The notes under the pieces were generated by a model. It searched no databases and was not told the origin of the DNA. It saw only the letters and a program-made list of their open reading frames with translations. A program made the translations under genes and the position numbers. A stretch of 64,000 bases of DNA from CAJFUR01 sp904420575 (GTDB lineage: Bacteria; Actinomycetota; Coriobacteriia; Coriobacteriales; Eggerthellaceae): contig OZ221973.1 in NCBI GenBank assembly GCA_965119745.1, positions 620,001 through 684,000 of the forward strand, in the 5' to 3' direction. Position 1 is the stretch's first letter. Each line of letters opens with the position of its first letter. This document shows, one piece after another, positions 32,849 through 41,280 of the stretch.

Positions 32849-34033
32849 TCATGGCACGATGGCGGCCCTGAGCGAGCCGAACGTGGTGGAGCGGGCCCAC
32901 CAACCCCGCGCCTGAGCAGCCGCCGTCAAACGACATGCTTCGTTCACGCCGTTGACCACGGCGAACGTGGTCGATCCACTGCCGCACAGAAGCACGCCCT
33001 CGACGCCGGGCTGGCTTTGCAGCCAGGCCTTCACCTCATCCAGTTCGGGCATGAGCCGTTCGGATGCCGAAGCCAAATTGTTGAACAGAGGCACGTCGGA
33101 CGCGCAGGCCGCCTGTTTCGCCTGCTGCAGGCAGCCTTCGTCAATGGGAAGCGGCGCCTCGTCGAACATGCGGTACGCCTCTGCCGTGGACACGCCTTTC
33201 ACTGGCCTGACCAGCACAAGCGAGCGTTTCATGGGTTCGAGCGCATGGGCGAAGCGCTCCCCCGTCCCTTCGAAGCAGGCGCAGCCCCCCTGCAGGAAGA
33301 AAGCCACGTCGCTGCCCAGCCGGTGGGCGACGCGCTCCAACGCGGGATCGTCGGGGCCGATTTCCCACAAGCGCGCCATGCCCAGAAGCGCCGCTGCGGC
33401 GTCGGACGACCCGCCGCCCAAACCAGCCTGATGCGGGATGTGCTTTTCCAGCCGCACTTCCAGGAAGTCAGGCTCCGTGCGGCCCACCTCATGGGCCAGC
33501 GCGTCGATGGCGCGAAAGACGATGTTCTCGGACGCGGCCACGGGCAGGGGGGCCAACCCCTCGCGCGCGATGCATTCCATGCGCACGCTCACGTTGTGCG
33601 CCGGGCCCGCGAGTGCGGTCGCGTCGTCGGCGGCGTCTGAGGTGCCAGCGGCGTCACGCGCGGCCGAGGTGCCAGCGGCATCACGCGCGGCCGAGGCGCC
33701 AGCAGTGCCGCGCGGGACCGAGGTGCCCGCGGCCGCAGCGGCCTGCGCGCCCACCTCTCCCGCCGAAGGCCGTCCTGCGGCGCGGCGCAGATACAGCACG
33801 TCGTGCAAAGCAATGGCATGCAGGATGCTGACGGCTTCGTGATAGCCGTCCTCGCGCCGGGCGCCGATCCCCAGGAACAGGTTCACCTTGGCAGGCGCAA
33901 TAAGCTTGACGGCGCCGGGACCGCGCCATGCGTCGCCGGCCTGCTGCACGGCCTGAGCCGTGGCCACCATGTCCACCGCAGCGTTTTCGTTCCTGCCGCC
34001 GTTGCGGCTTTCGTTGTTGTTCCGTTCGTTCAT
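32849..34033 (-). CDS. ispE: 4-diphosphocytidyl-2-C-methyl-D-erythritol kinase
   Basis: 394 residues; a GHMP kinase acting in the non-mevalonate isoprenoid pathway, phosphorylating CDP-methylerythritol with ATP. Diagnostic blocks are APAKVNLFLGIGARREDGYH near residue 47, the ATP loop PHQAGLGGGSSDAAAAL in the centre and CGSGSTTFAVV near the C-terminus. Usual length is about 290, so two parts are extra: a polar 40-residue N-terminus (Asn/Arg-rich) and an internal Ala/Gly/Ser/Thr/Arg-rich insert of some 55 residues made by 27-bp tandem repeats. The ATG overlaps the tadA stop by 4 bp, so the two genes are translationally coupled. Confidence 0.93.
   Translation of the reverse strand: MNERNNNESRNGGRNENAAVDMVATAQAVQQAGDAWRGPGAVKLIAPAKVNLFLGIGARREDGYHEAVSILHAIALHDVLYLRRAAGRPSAGEVGAQAAAAAGTSVPRGTAGASAARDAAGTSAARDAAGTSDAADDATALAGPAHNVSVRMECIAREGLAPLPVAASENIVFRAIDALAHEVGRTEPDFLEVRLEKHIPHQAGLGGGSSDAAAALLGMARLWEIGPDDPALERVAHRLGSDVAFFLQGGCACFEGTGERFAHALEPMKRSLVLVRPVKGVSTAEAYRMFDEAPLPIDEGCLQQAKQAACASDVPLFNNLASASERLMPELDEVKAWLQSQPGVEGVLLCGSGSTTFAVVNGVNEACRLTAAAQARGWWARSTTFGSLRAAIVP
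33639..33744. repeat. 27-bp tandem repeats inside ispE
   Basis: Four head-to-tail units of 27 bp (starting 33639, 33666, 33693 and 33720); the first two differ at one base, the others are more degenerate. Each adds nine residues (AARDAAGTS type) and keeps the frame. They encode a surface-loop insertion absent from ordinary IspE. Confidence 0.85.
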
Positions 34034-34518
34034 TTCTTCCTCTTGTTTGCAAAAAAGGTGCTGATCATCGTGGCGCATTCCTCAGCGAGCACGCCGGGCG
34101 TCGCCTCGAACACGTGGTTCAGTCGCGCGTCCTGGTTGATGGCGTACAGGGTTCCCAACGCTCCGGCCTTTCCGTCGGAAGCGCCGTACACGCACCGGTC
34201 GATGCGCGCCTGATGCATGAGGCCGGCGCACATGATGCACGGCTCCAGGGTCACGTACACCGTGCAGCCGGTCAGACGCCAGGCGTCCAACACGCGCGCG
34301 GCCTCCTTCATGGCCAGGAATTCGGCATGGCCGGCAGGGTCGCGCGTGGATTCGCGCAGGTTGCATGCGCGCGCAATCACGCGTTGGGGCGCAAGCGGGC
34401 GGCGCGTGGCCGGGTCGATGGGCTCGTACACCACCACGGCGCCAATGGGCACCTCTCCCAGCGATTCCGCCCGTCGTGCCTCGTCCAAGGCCATGCGCAT
34501 GTAGTCTTCGTCGGTCAT
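34030..34518 (-). CDS. tadA: tRNA-specific adenosine deaminase TadA
   Basis: 162 residues. Zinc-deaminase motifs are complete: GHAEFLAM (His and catalytic Glu) and PCIMCAGLMHQARI. The GVPIGAVVV-like strand (GEVPIGAVVVYEP) and YGASDGKAGALGTLY confirm the tRNA-editing rather than nucleoside-deaminase branch. It makes inosine at the wobble position of tRNA-Arg. A minus-strand TATAAT ends seven bases before the ATG at 34518 and no ribosome site is present, so the mRNA is probably leaderless. ispE follows with a 4-bp overlap. Confidence 0.95.
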   Translation of the reverse strand: MTDEDYMRMALDEARRAESLGEVPIGAVVVYEPIDPATRRPLAPQRVIARACNLRESTRDPAGHAEFLAMKEAARVLDAWRLTGCTVYVTLEPCIMCAGLMHQARIDRCVYGASDGKAGALGTLYAINQDARLNHVFEATPGVLAEECATMISTFFANKRKK

Positions 34519-34525
34519 GAAGCGT

Positions 34526-34531
34526 ATTATA
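34526..34531 (-). promoter_or_regulatory. -10 box for leaderless tadA transcript
   Basis: Perfect TATAAT on the minus strand, seven bases from the tadA ATG. The arrangement matches that upstream of the EamA gene. Confidence 0.5.
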
Positions 34532-34688
34532 TGGCATGCCCGCCCCGCTCCCCTTCTTCGACACGAAAAGCATGCTTGGCCGCTTCGGCGCTGCGCGTTT
34601 CTGTGGTATCCTTTACGGCACGATCTGCCCTGCGAGAAGGAAACGCGTGCGACCATGTGCCCGCGCGACTTGCAGCGGCTCACTTCGC

Positions 34689-34776
34689 GGAGGCGTGGCC
34701 GAGTGGTTGAAGGCGGCAGTCTTGAAAACTGTTGTGCCGCAAGGTACCGTGGGTTCGAATCCTACCGCCTCCGCCA
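34689..34776 (+). tRNA. tRNA-Ser (anticodon UGA)
   Basis: Type II tRNA: acceptor GGAGGCG with CGCCTCC, anticodon loop CTTGAAA giving UGA, long variable arm, T-arm GGGTTCGAATCCTAC and encoded CCA at 34774-34776. The region just downstream (about 34790-34870) is unusually AT-rich, as at a former integration site. Confidence 0.97.
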
Positions 34777-34994
34777 GCATGCAACCGAGTAAAATTCTCG
34801 ACTCGCCTTGTCTTCTTCATCAAAGCCGAGTTTAAATCCAACGTTAGTTTTAACTCGATTTTGCTCATTCGATGATACCCGGCCGAGAAGCGAGACGTTT
34901 TAACGACTGAGCGTCGACGCCGTGCTGTCGACGAGCGAAGCGGGCGGCGGAGCCAAAATCCCTCAAATTGAAGTGAGGGCCAGACACCTGCAAA

Positions 34995-35022
34995 CCGTGC
35001 GCCGCTCGCAAACGGCGCACGG
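34995..35022 (-). terminator. Hairpin after citrate synthase gene
   Basis: CCGTGCGCCG pairs perfectly with CGGCGCACGG around eight bases; on the minus strand TTTG follows. About 30 bases past the gltA stop codon. Confidence 0.6.
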
Positions 35023-35051
35023 GCCTATGGGCAGATGCAGCCGCCTGGCCT

Positions 35052-36413
35052 CTACCGGTTCTCTATCGACACGTAGGGGCGCTTGTCGCTGCGGGTGCTT
35101 TTGTACGCAGGGCGGATGATGCGCTTGCCGGACACGATCTCCTCGAAACGATGCGCCGCCCAACCGGACATGCGAGCGCAGGCGAACAAAGGCGTGAACA
35201 GGTCTTCCGGAATGCCCAGCAGGGAATACACGAAGCCGGAGTACATGTCGATGTTCGCGCACATGTCCTTCCGCGTGCCCTTTTCCTGCAGGATGACCTC
35301 GGGCGCCAGCCGCTCGATGCTCTTGAGCAGGTTGAATTCCGCTTCGCTCTCCGTCCCCACCGCTAACTTCTCGGCGAACTTCTTGCAGATAATGGCACGC
35401 GGGTCGGATTTCGTGTACACGGCATGGCCCATGCCGTATATCAGGCCCGTCTTGTCGAAGGCCTGCTTGTTCACGATCTTGGCCAGGTAGGCGGCCACTT
35501 CGTCGTCGTTGTCCCAATGCTCCACGTTCTGCTTGATTTCCTCCTGCATGGCCAGCACCTGATGGTTCGCTCCGCCATGCTTCCAGCCTTTGAGCGACCC
35601 AATGGCCGCGGCATAGGTGGAATAAGGATCCGTGTCGGCCGAGGTGAGCACGTGCGTGGTGAAAGTGGAGTTGTTGCCGCCGCCGTGTTCCGCATGCAGG
35701 CACAGCATGATGTCGAGCATGCGCGCCTCGTCGGCGGTGAACTGACGGTCCGGGCGCAGCATGGACAGGATGGTTTCCGCCGTCGACTGGCCGGGGATGA
35801 AGCGGTGCATGATCATGGATTCGCCGTTGTAGCGCGCGCGCTTGGCGTAGTACGTGAGCACCATGATGCGCGGGAGACGCGAGATGATCGAGACGGCGGT
35901 ATGGATCTCGTGGTGGGCCGAACGGTCTTCAGCCTGGTCGTCATAGGCATACAGCAGCAGAATGGAGCGCGCGAGCACGTTCATGATGTCAGGCGGTGTG
36001 TTGCGCATGATCATGGACGCGGTAAAGCCGTTGGGCAATTCGCGTTCGGCATCCAGCACGGCGATGAAGCGGTCGAGCTGATCCTGCGTCGGAAGTTCGC
36101 CCATGAGCAGCAGATACGCCACTTCCTCGTAGCTGAAGCGACGGTCGCCGCATTCTCCCAACAGGTCGTACACGTCGTACCCTCGATAACGCAGCGTCCC
36201 GTCGTCGGCTATCTTTTCGTTGTCCGACACCACGTAGCCATGCACGTTCGCGATGTTCGTCATGCCGGCGATCACGCCGGTGCCGTCGGCGTTGCGCAGG
36301 CCACGCTTCACGTCGAACTGGTCGTAGTACGCCGGATCGATGGAGTTGATAGACTTGAAGTTCTCGTAGAGCGCGAGCTTCTTTTCCTGTTCCTTGGTCT
36401 TGACGTCGCTCAT
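35052..36413 (-). CDS. gltA: Citrate synthase
   Basis: 453 residues; condenses acetyl-CoA with oxaloacetate. The three catalytic regions are visible: His in LCLHAEHGGGNNSTFTTHV, His in GMGHAVYTKSDPRA, and Asp in DMYSGFVYSLLGIP. The sequence GHAVY replaces the common GHRVY, as in some anaerobe-type enzymes. RYRGYDVYDLL and FSYEEVAYLLLMGELPT in the N-terminal half fit the family. In an anaerobe it probably supplies 2-oxoglutarate for glutamate synthesis. AAAGG lies upstream of the ATG; a hairpin terminator follows. It is divergent from the osmolyte transporter. Confidence 0.95.
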   Translation of the reverse strand: MSDVKTKEQEKKLALYENFKSINSIDPAYYDQFDVKRGLRNADGTGVIAGMTNIANVHGYVVSDNEKIADDGTLRYRGYDVYDLLGECGDRRFSYEEVAYLLLMGELPTQDQLDRFIAVLDAERELPNGFTASMIMRNTPPDIMNVLARSILLLYAYDDQAEDRSAHHEIHTAVSIISRLPRIMVLTYYAKRARYNGESMIMHRFIPGQSTAETILSMLRPDRQFTADEARMLDIMLCLHAEHGGGNNSTFTTHVLTSADTDPYSTYAAAIGSLKGWKHGGANHQVLAMQEEIKQNVEHWDNDDEVAAYLAKIVNKQAFDKTGLIYGMGHAVYTKSDPRAIICKKFAEKLAVGTESEAEFNLLKSIERLAPEVILQEKGTRKDMCANIDMYSGFVYSLLGIPEDLFTPLFACARMSGWAAHRFEEIVSGKRIIRPAYKSTRSDKRPYVSIENR

Positions 36414-36747
36414 AAGCACAACCTTTCTGTCGCAAACGCGCGGCTCGGTCCACTGCCTGGCTGGAGCGATACACCGGACCGGCTGCAGACGAGGCCACGG
36501 CGACAATGCATCAAATACGGTTGGCAGCAGGAAAAAGAAGGATCGAGCCTTGCTTGAAAACATATGATAGCGCGACGGGGCAGGCAGAAGCAACGAAGGC
36601 GCGACATCTTCGTCAAAAGAGCGTTGCCCTTCCCTTCTGCAGCCCGATTCGTGCCACTTCGGAAACCATCGTCTCACAGCGCAGCTCGCGCGAAATGCCG
36701 CCCCTTATAATAGACGGACGGTCCCGTCCCTTGAATGCGAGGCTCCC
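36414..36747. other. Divergent promoter region gltA / osmolyte transporter
   Basis: 334 bases without a gene. A perfect plus-strand TATAAT at 36706-36711 lies 36 bases before the transporter start, with no recognisable -35. No strong minus-strand promoter for gltA and no inverted repeat stands out. Confidence 0.4.
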
Positions 36748-38460
36748 GTGATTTCCGACATGTTCTCCCTGCTCGCCGTCCGCAGCAGCTGGTTCGGCGA
36801 GCTACTCGCACAGCATATCGCCATCTCGTTTCTGTCCATTGCCCTGGCGGGCATCATCGGCCTATCCCTCGGCATTGCCATTGCCGCCTGGCGGCGTGGC
36901 GCGCGCCCTGTGCTTGCCCTGGTCAACTTCGTGTATACCATCCCTTCCATCGCGCTGTTCGGTTTCCTCATCCCCGTGACCGGCGTGGGGAACGTCACCG
37001 CCGTGGTGGCGCTGACCGTCTATGCGCTTCTGCCCATGGTGCGCAACACCTACACGGGCATCGTGAACATCGACCCGCGCGTCATCGAGGCGGCGCGTGG
37101 CATGGGCGCCACCGAACGCCAGCTGCTCTATCGCGTGGAGCTGCCCCTGGCCGCGCCCGTCATCATGAGCGGCATCCGCAACATGGCAACCATGACCATC
37201 GCGCTCGCCGGCATTGCCAGCTTCATCGGCGCAGGCGGCCTGGGCGTGGCCATCTATCGCGGCATCACCACCAACAACCTGGCCATGACCTTGGCGGGCA
37301 GCGTGCTCATAGCGGTGCTGGCCATCGTGGTCGACGCGTTGCTGGGCCTGGTGGAAAAGCGCCTGCGCCGGCCCTTCGCCGCAGTCGAGAAGGCGCGCGG
37401 GCCACGGCGCCAGCGAGCAGGCGGGGCGCAGGGCAGGGGCACGCACGAAACCCCTTCCCGACGGGTTCGTTCCTGGTCGCGTCGAGGAGTCGTGGTGGTA
37501 GGCGCCGTCGCGGTCGTGGTGGCGTTCGCGGCAGGCGCGACGGCGCTGGTGCGAGGAGGCTCATTGCGCCCGGAAGGCGAAAGGCTGCCAGGCGGGAACG
37601 CGGGCGACGGCCCCAACTCGGGAGCACTCTCCAAAGGCGACGGCTCGGCAGGCACCATCCAGGTGGCCACCAAGCCTATGACCGAGCAGTACGTCCTGGG
37701 CGAGATGTTGAAGACCCTCGTCGAGCACGACACAGACCTGGCCGTGGAACTCACGCAAGGCGTGGGCGGGGGCGTGGCGAACATCCAGCCGGCCTTGATG
37801 AAGGGCGACTTCGACCTGTACCCCGAATACACCGGCACCGGCTGGAACGAGGTGTTGAAACACGACGACACCTACAACGAATCGCGTTTCGGAGAGCTGC
37901 GCTCCCAGTACGAAGACGACCTGGGGCTCACCTGGCTGGGCATGTACGGCTTCAACAACACCTACGGCCTGGCCGTGAGCAGCGACGTGGCGGAGCGCTT
38001 CAACCTGTCCACCTATTCCGACCTCGCCCAGGTGGCCGACCAGCTGAAACTGGGCGCGGAGCCCGACTTCTTTGACCGACAAGACGGCTACCTCGGCCTT
38101 TCCCAAGCCTACGACATGTCGTTCGGCACCACCATGGACATGGACATCGGCCTGAAATACCAGGCGCTGTTCGGCGGGCAAGTCGACGCCATCGTCGTGT
38201 TCACCACCGACGGGCAGCTGGCAGAAGACGGCATCGTGGTGCTGAAAGACGACCGCGGCTTCTATCCCTCGTACCTGTGCGGCAACGTCGTGCGCCTGGA
38301 CACGCTGGAAGCTCACCCCGAGCTGCGCACCGAGCTGGAAAAGCTGGAAGGCCTCATCTCCGACGACGACATGGCCCGCATGAACCACGCCGTGGAAAGC
38401 GAGGGACGCGAGCCCAAGGACGTCGCAGACGAGTTCCTTGCCGAAAGGGGGCTGCTATGA
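36748..38460 (+). CDS. Osmolyte (QAT-type) ABC permease fused to substrate-binding domain
   Basis: 570 residues. Residues 1-210 form a BPD_transp_1 permease with five or six helices and the EAA-type loop (IEAARGMGATERQLLYRVELPLA). After a basic linker and another helix near 250-270, residues about 300-570 form an OpuAC domain (TIQVATKPMTEQYVLGEML, ELTQGVGGGVANIQPALMKG, DLYPEYTGTGW). Such permease-receptor fusions import glycine betaine, choline or related quaternary amines for osmoprotection. The start is GTG at 36748 with GAGG upstream; an ATG four codons later is possible. The ATPase gene overlaps its stop by 4 bp. A TATAAT at 36706 may drive both. Confidence 0.92.
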   Translation: MISDMFSLLAVRSSWFGELLAQHIAISFLSIALAGIIGLSLGIAIAAWRRGARPVLALVNFVYTIPSIALFGFLIPVTGVGNVTAVVALTVYALLPMVRNTYTGIVNIDPRVIEAARGMGATERQLLYRVELPLAAPVIMSGIRNMATMTIALAGIASFIGAGGLGVAIYRGITTNNLAMTLAGSVLIAVLAIVVDALLGLVEKRLRRPFAAVEKARGPRRQRAGGAQGRGTHETPSRRVRSWSRRGVVVVGAVAVVVAFAAGATALVRGGSLRPEGERLPGGNAGDGPNSGALSKGDGSAGTIQVATKPMTEQYVLGEMLKTLVEHDTDLAVELTQGVGGGVANIQPALMKGDFDLYPEYTGTGWNEVLKHDDTYNESRFGELRSQYEDDLGLTWLGMYGFNNTYGLAVSSDVAERFNLSTYSDLAQVADQLKLGAEPDFFDRQDGYLGLSQAYDMSFGTTMDMDIGLKYQALFGGQVDAIVVFTTDGQLAEDGIVVLKDDRGFYPSYLCGNVVRLDTLEAHPELRTELEKLEGLISDDDMARMNHAVESEGREPKDVADEFLAERGLL

Positions 38461-39227
38461 GCGCGACCGCCATTCGAAGCGAGACCGCCATTCGTTTCGA
38501 CCAGGTGAGCAAAGGTTTCGGTGAGACGATGGCGCTCGACGACGTGTCGCTGGACGTGCCGCGCGGCGCGTTCGTCACGGTCATCGGCAGTTCGGGCTGC
38601 GGGAAAACCACGCTGCTCAAGACCGTGAACGCCCTGGTCGTCCCCGACGAAGGACACGTGCTGGTGAACGGGCGCGACACGGCGGAAGCCGATCCGATCG
38701 AACTGCGCCGCAGCATCGGCTACGCCATACAGGGAAGCGTGCTGTTTCCTCATCTGACCGTCGAGCGCAACATCGCCTTCGTGCCGAGCCTGCTGAACAA
38801 GAAGGACACGCGTCGCACCGCCGACGCCGTGGACAAGTGGATGGAAATCGTGGGACTGCCGGCCTCGCTCAAGGACCGCTACCCCTCCGAACTTTCTGGC
38901 GGACAAGAGCAGCGCGTAGGGATCGCCCGCGCACTTGCGGCCAGTCCCGACATCTTGCTGATGGACGAGCCGTTCAGCGCCGTGGACGAGATCACCCGCG
39001 CCACCTTGCAGGACGAGATCCGCGCCGTGCACGAACGCACGGGCATCACCGTGCTGTTCGTGACGCACGACATCGACGAGGCGTTGGATCTGGGAGATGC
39101 CGTGCTGGTCATGGAATCGGGGCACGCCGTGCAGTACGCTCCTCCCCACGAGGTGCTGGCCCATCCCGCCACCCCCTTCGTGGAACACTTGGTCACCCGC
39201 AAGCAAAGGGTATACGCACGGGCGTGA
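38457..39227 (+). CDS. Osmolyte (QAT-type) ABC transporter ATPase
   Basis: 256 residues. Walker A GSSGCGKTT, Q-loop in SIGYAIQGSVLFPHLTV, signature LSGGQ, Walker B ILLMDEPFSAVD and switch His in FVTHDIDEALDLGD are intact. The YAIQGSVLFPHLTV block is characteristic of the OpuC/ProV-like group. No C-terminal CBS domains are present, so ionic-strength sensing by CBS is missing. It shares an ATGA overlap with the permease-receptor gene and should energise it. Confidence 0.92.
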   Translation: MSATAIRSETAIRFDQVSKGFGETMALDDVSLDVPRGAFVTVIGSSGCGKTTLLKTVNALVVPDEGHVLVNGRDTAEADPIELRRSIGYAIQGSVLFPHLTVERNIAFVPSLLNKKDTRRTADAVDKWMEIVGLPASLKDRYPSELSGGQEQRVGIARALAASPDILLMDEPFSAVDEITRATLQDEIRAVHERTGITVLFVTHDIDEALDLGDAVLVMESGHAVQYAPPHEVLAHPATPFVEHLVTRKQRVYARA

Positions 39228-39314
39228 GGGGCTGGCGGGCGGGGCTTGATGCTGCGCACAGGTGCGCCTTCGATCCCCGAAGCATGGTGCGGTGGCCGCC
39301 GAGGCTTCCTTCAA
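39228..39314. other. Short gap after osmolyte operon
   Basis: Together with the following repeat element and the unremarkable, GC-rich bases 39512-39633, this makes about 400 gene-free bases between two convergent genes. No terminator hairpin with a T tract was found here. Confidence 0.4.
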
Positions 39315-39511
39315 GTGGCAAGGATGACCATTATGGCAGGTTTTTGGCAAGGCTGACCGTTATGGCAGGTTTTTCATGGCTTTCCGACGTTTCGCACGCA
39401 ATCCTGGAAGCGTTTTCCCAGGTCGCTGAAAAAGCAGCGCAGATTGACCGCTGGTTTTTGTGCCACAGCGGTCAGCCTTGCCATCTGGAGGCCATAACGG
39501 TCAGCCTTGCC
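39315..39511. repeat. Inverted-repeat (MITE-like) element, copy 1
   Basis: Two 29-bp units stand head to tail (39315 and 39344), beginning TGGCAAGG and ending in GGTTTT, differing at two bases. Two inverted copies follow at 39460-39482 and 39490-39511; the last is an exact reverse complement of the first 22 bases of unit two. The order is therefore forward, forward, ~86 bases, reverse, reverse. A 23-bp core is identical to that of a second element at 58328. It lies between convergent gene ends and encodes no protein. Confidence 0.8.
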
Positions 39512-39633
39512 ATCACTGGCCAGCTGCGGGGGAGACCTGCGCGCCCTCGCGCGCCCGGTGGACGCGACCCACTCGCTCTCGCCGGGCGTTACCTACTTGC
39601 TCCCGGCCCCAGCGCCCCCGCCGACGCTCCCGG

Positions 39634-40383
39634 TCACAGCGCTCTCGGGGTGAGCTCGGCTTCGACGTCCTCGCCATCGCCGTCGCTCCCGACGGGCGCG
39701 ACCTCGACTCCCTCGGCGCGCCGGTCAAGCGCAAAGCGCACGAGGCGCAGCACGAAGTACCCCACGAACACCACGGAATACACGGCCACGTTGGCCTGCG
39801 GTGCCGCGGCGCCGTGGAGAGCGGAGGGCAACAACATGAGCAGCAGGTGCGCGTAGACGAGCGCGAAGAACACGTAGGAAAGCCGTTGCAGCCGCTTCCA
39901 GGACTCGGTCTTCATGCGCTTCTTCACCATGTTGAACGAGGTCACGCCCAAAACCAACAGCAGCACGAACAGCACGATCGCCAAAACGAACGCAACCGTC
40001 ACGTTGTCATGCATTGGGCCGCCTGCCGCCATGCGCGGCAGATACGACGCGAGGTACACCGCCATATGCCCCAGAGACAGGATCCACGCGATGATGGAAA
40101 GCTCGGCGCGGATAGGACGCAGCCATCTCTTCACCTTGGAATCGCGGGCGAAAACGCCGATGTACATGACCACCACGAACAGCGCCAACGACAGCGTGCA
40201 TTTCTGAACCAGCAGGAACAACCCGCTCCACAAGGAGCGCGGCAGAGCCACGAACGAGCCGACGACGAACAGCACGTCAACGATCACGGCCAAGGCGTAG
40301 AACAGCATCGGCCACTTCTTGATGGGGTTGCGCAACGCAAGCGCCGCGGCAGCCGTCACCACTAGAATCACAGCAAAGGTCAT
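39634..40383 (-). CDS. Cytochrome b/ferric-reductase-like membrane protein
   Basis: 249 residues with six or seven hydrophobic segments and an acidic tail. Helices include MLFYALAVIVDVLFVVGSFV, TLSLALFVVVMYIGVF, and ones with His in AWILSLGHMAVYLASYLP and FFALVYAHLLLMLLP. Paired His in helices resemble heme-b ligands in ferric-reductase-like (MsrQ/YedZ-type) proteins. It is 14 bases after the TorD-type gene, downstream of the DmsAB-type genes, so it could pass electrons from quinol to the oxidoreductase in place of a DmsC anchor. This role is inferred. GAGGGG lies before the ATG at 40383. Confidence 0.8.
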   Translation of the reverse strand: MTFAVILVVTAAAALALRNPIKKWPMLFYALAVIVDVLFVVGSFVALPRSLWSGLFLLVQKCTLSLALFVVVMYIGVFARDSKVKRWLRPIRAELSIIAWILSLGHMAVYLASYLPRMAAGGPMHDNVTVAFVLAIVLFVLLLVLGVTSFNMVKKRMKTESWKRLQRLSYVFFALVYAHLLLMLLPSALHGAAAPQANVAVYSVVFVGYFVLRLVRFALDRRAEGVEVAPVGSDGDGEDVEAELTPRAL

Positions 40384-40397
40384 GGTACATCCCCTCT

Positions 40398-41117
40398 TTA
40401 TGTTGCGGACACGTCCTGCACCCTCACGTCGGCGGCAACTGCCCCCAACACCACGTCTGCCAACCGGGAAAGCGCGGCGTACTCGCAGCCGCGCTGCTTG
40501 TCGGCAGATTCTTCTCGCGTGCGCGCCATGAAGTCGGGCAGCCAGCGCAAGGCATGCTCCCTGCAGAACGCTCCGATGCGTCCGCGCCACTGCCGCTCCG
40601 CCGCCTCGTCTTCCTTTTCCAGCGCCGCCGCCACATTGCCGTACAGGTACGCCAGAAACGAGAACTCGTCCCACACGCTGTCGCTCGGCTCGCGCCGGGC
40701 GTCCTTGGGCAGCACGCCCGCTTCGCGCATGTGGCGTTCCACGTCGAGCGTCACGGGAGCGCGGAACAGCGTGGGCACGCCCTCGCGCCCTTCGGCCACG
40801 AAACGAAACGGAGCCTCGTAAGGCCACACCACCGCCTCGGCCCCCGGCGCAAGATACAGGAGGGAATGTCCGCGCTTCAGCTTCGCCAGGAGTTCGGCGG
40901 GACGTGCGCCGGCAAAGATGGCCAGGCAGGCCATGGCGGCATCCCGTTGTGCCTCGTCCATGCCGGCATCCTTCAAACACAGACGGGCGTCTGACTCGTA
41001 GGATCCGTCGCAGAAGGCCTCGCACAGGCGCTCGTCAGGGAACCCCCACGTCGCGGCCATGAGCTCGCAGCAGTCTGCCAAACCTATCGCCTGTCGCAAC
41101 GCCTCTTGTTCGGTCAT
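40398..41117 (-). CDS. TorD/DmsD-family molybdoenzyme chaperone
   Basis: 239 residues, all-helical. Family features include the LYLAPGAEAVVWPYEAPF region and the central EPSDSVWDEFSFLAYLYGN (matching the family E-PxDHI..EL-F), with a final WLPDFMARTREE. It should hold the Tat signal and apo-protein of the adjacent molybdopterin oxidoreductase until cofactor is loaded. The H of PxDH is replaced by S here. AGGGG precedes the ATG at 41117. It stands between the iron-sulfur subunit gene and the membrane protein gene. Confidence 0.88.
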   Translation of the reverse strand: MTEQEALRQAIGLADCCELMAATWGFPDERLCEAFCDGSYESDARLCLKDAGMDEAQRDAAMACLAIFAGARPAELLAKLKRGHSLLYLAPGAEAVVWPYEAPFRFVAEGREGVPTLFRAPVTLDVERHMREAGVLPKDARREPSDSVWDEFSFLAYLYGNVAAALEKEDEAAERQWRGRIGAFCREHALRWLPDFMARTREESADKQRGCEYAALSRLADVVLGAVAADVRVQDVSAT

Positions 41118-41280
41118 GGTATCCCCTTCCCCTGTCGAAACGCCCCTCGTGCACGCCGAAAGCCACACGGAACGAACCATGGCGGCAACGCGTCTCGAAC
41201 TCCCTTCCCGCCACATTCGTTGGCCGGCGTCCGGAGAAGCTTGCGCATCCAGAACGCCGGCCCACTTCGTTCCGCTTTTC

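Noticed and set aside
39315..39373. Two adjacent 29-bp direct repeats resembling a CRISPR start
   Set aside because: The units abut with no spacer, inverted copies follow, and no cas gene is near.
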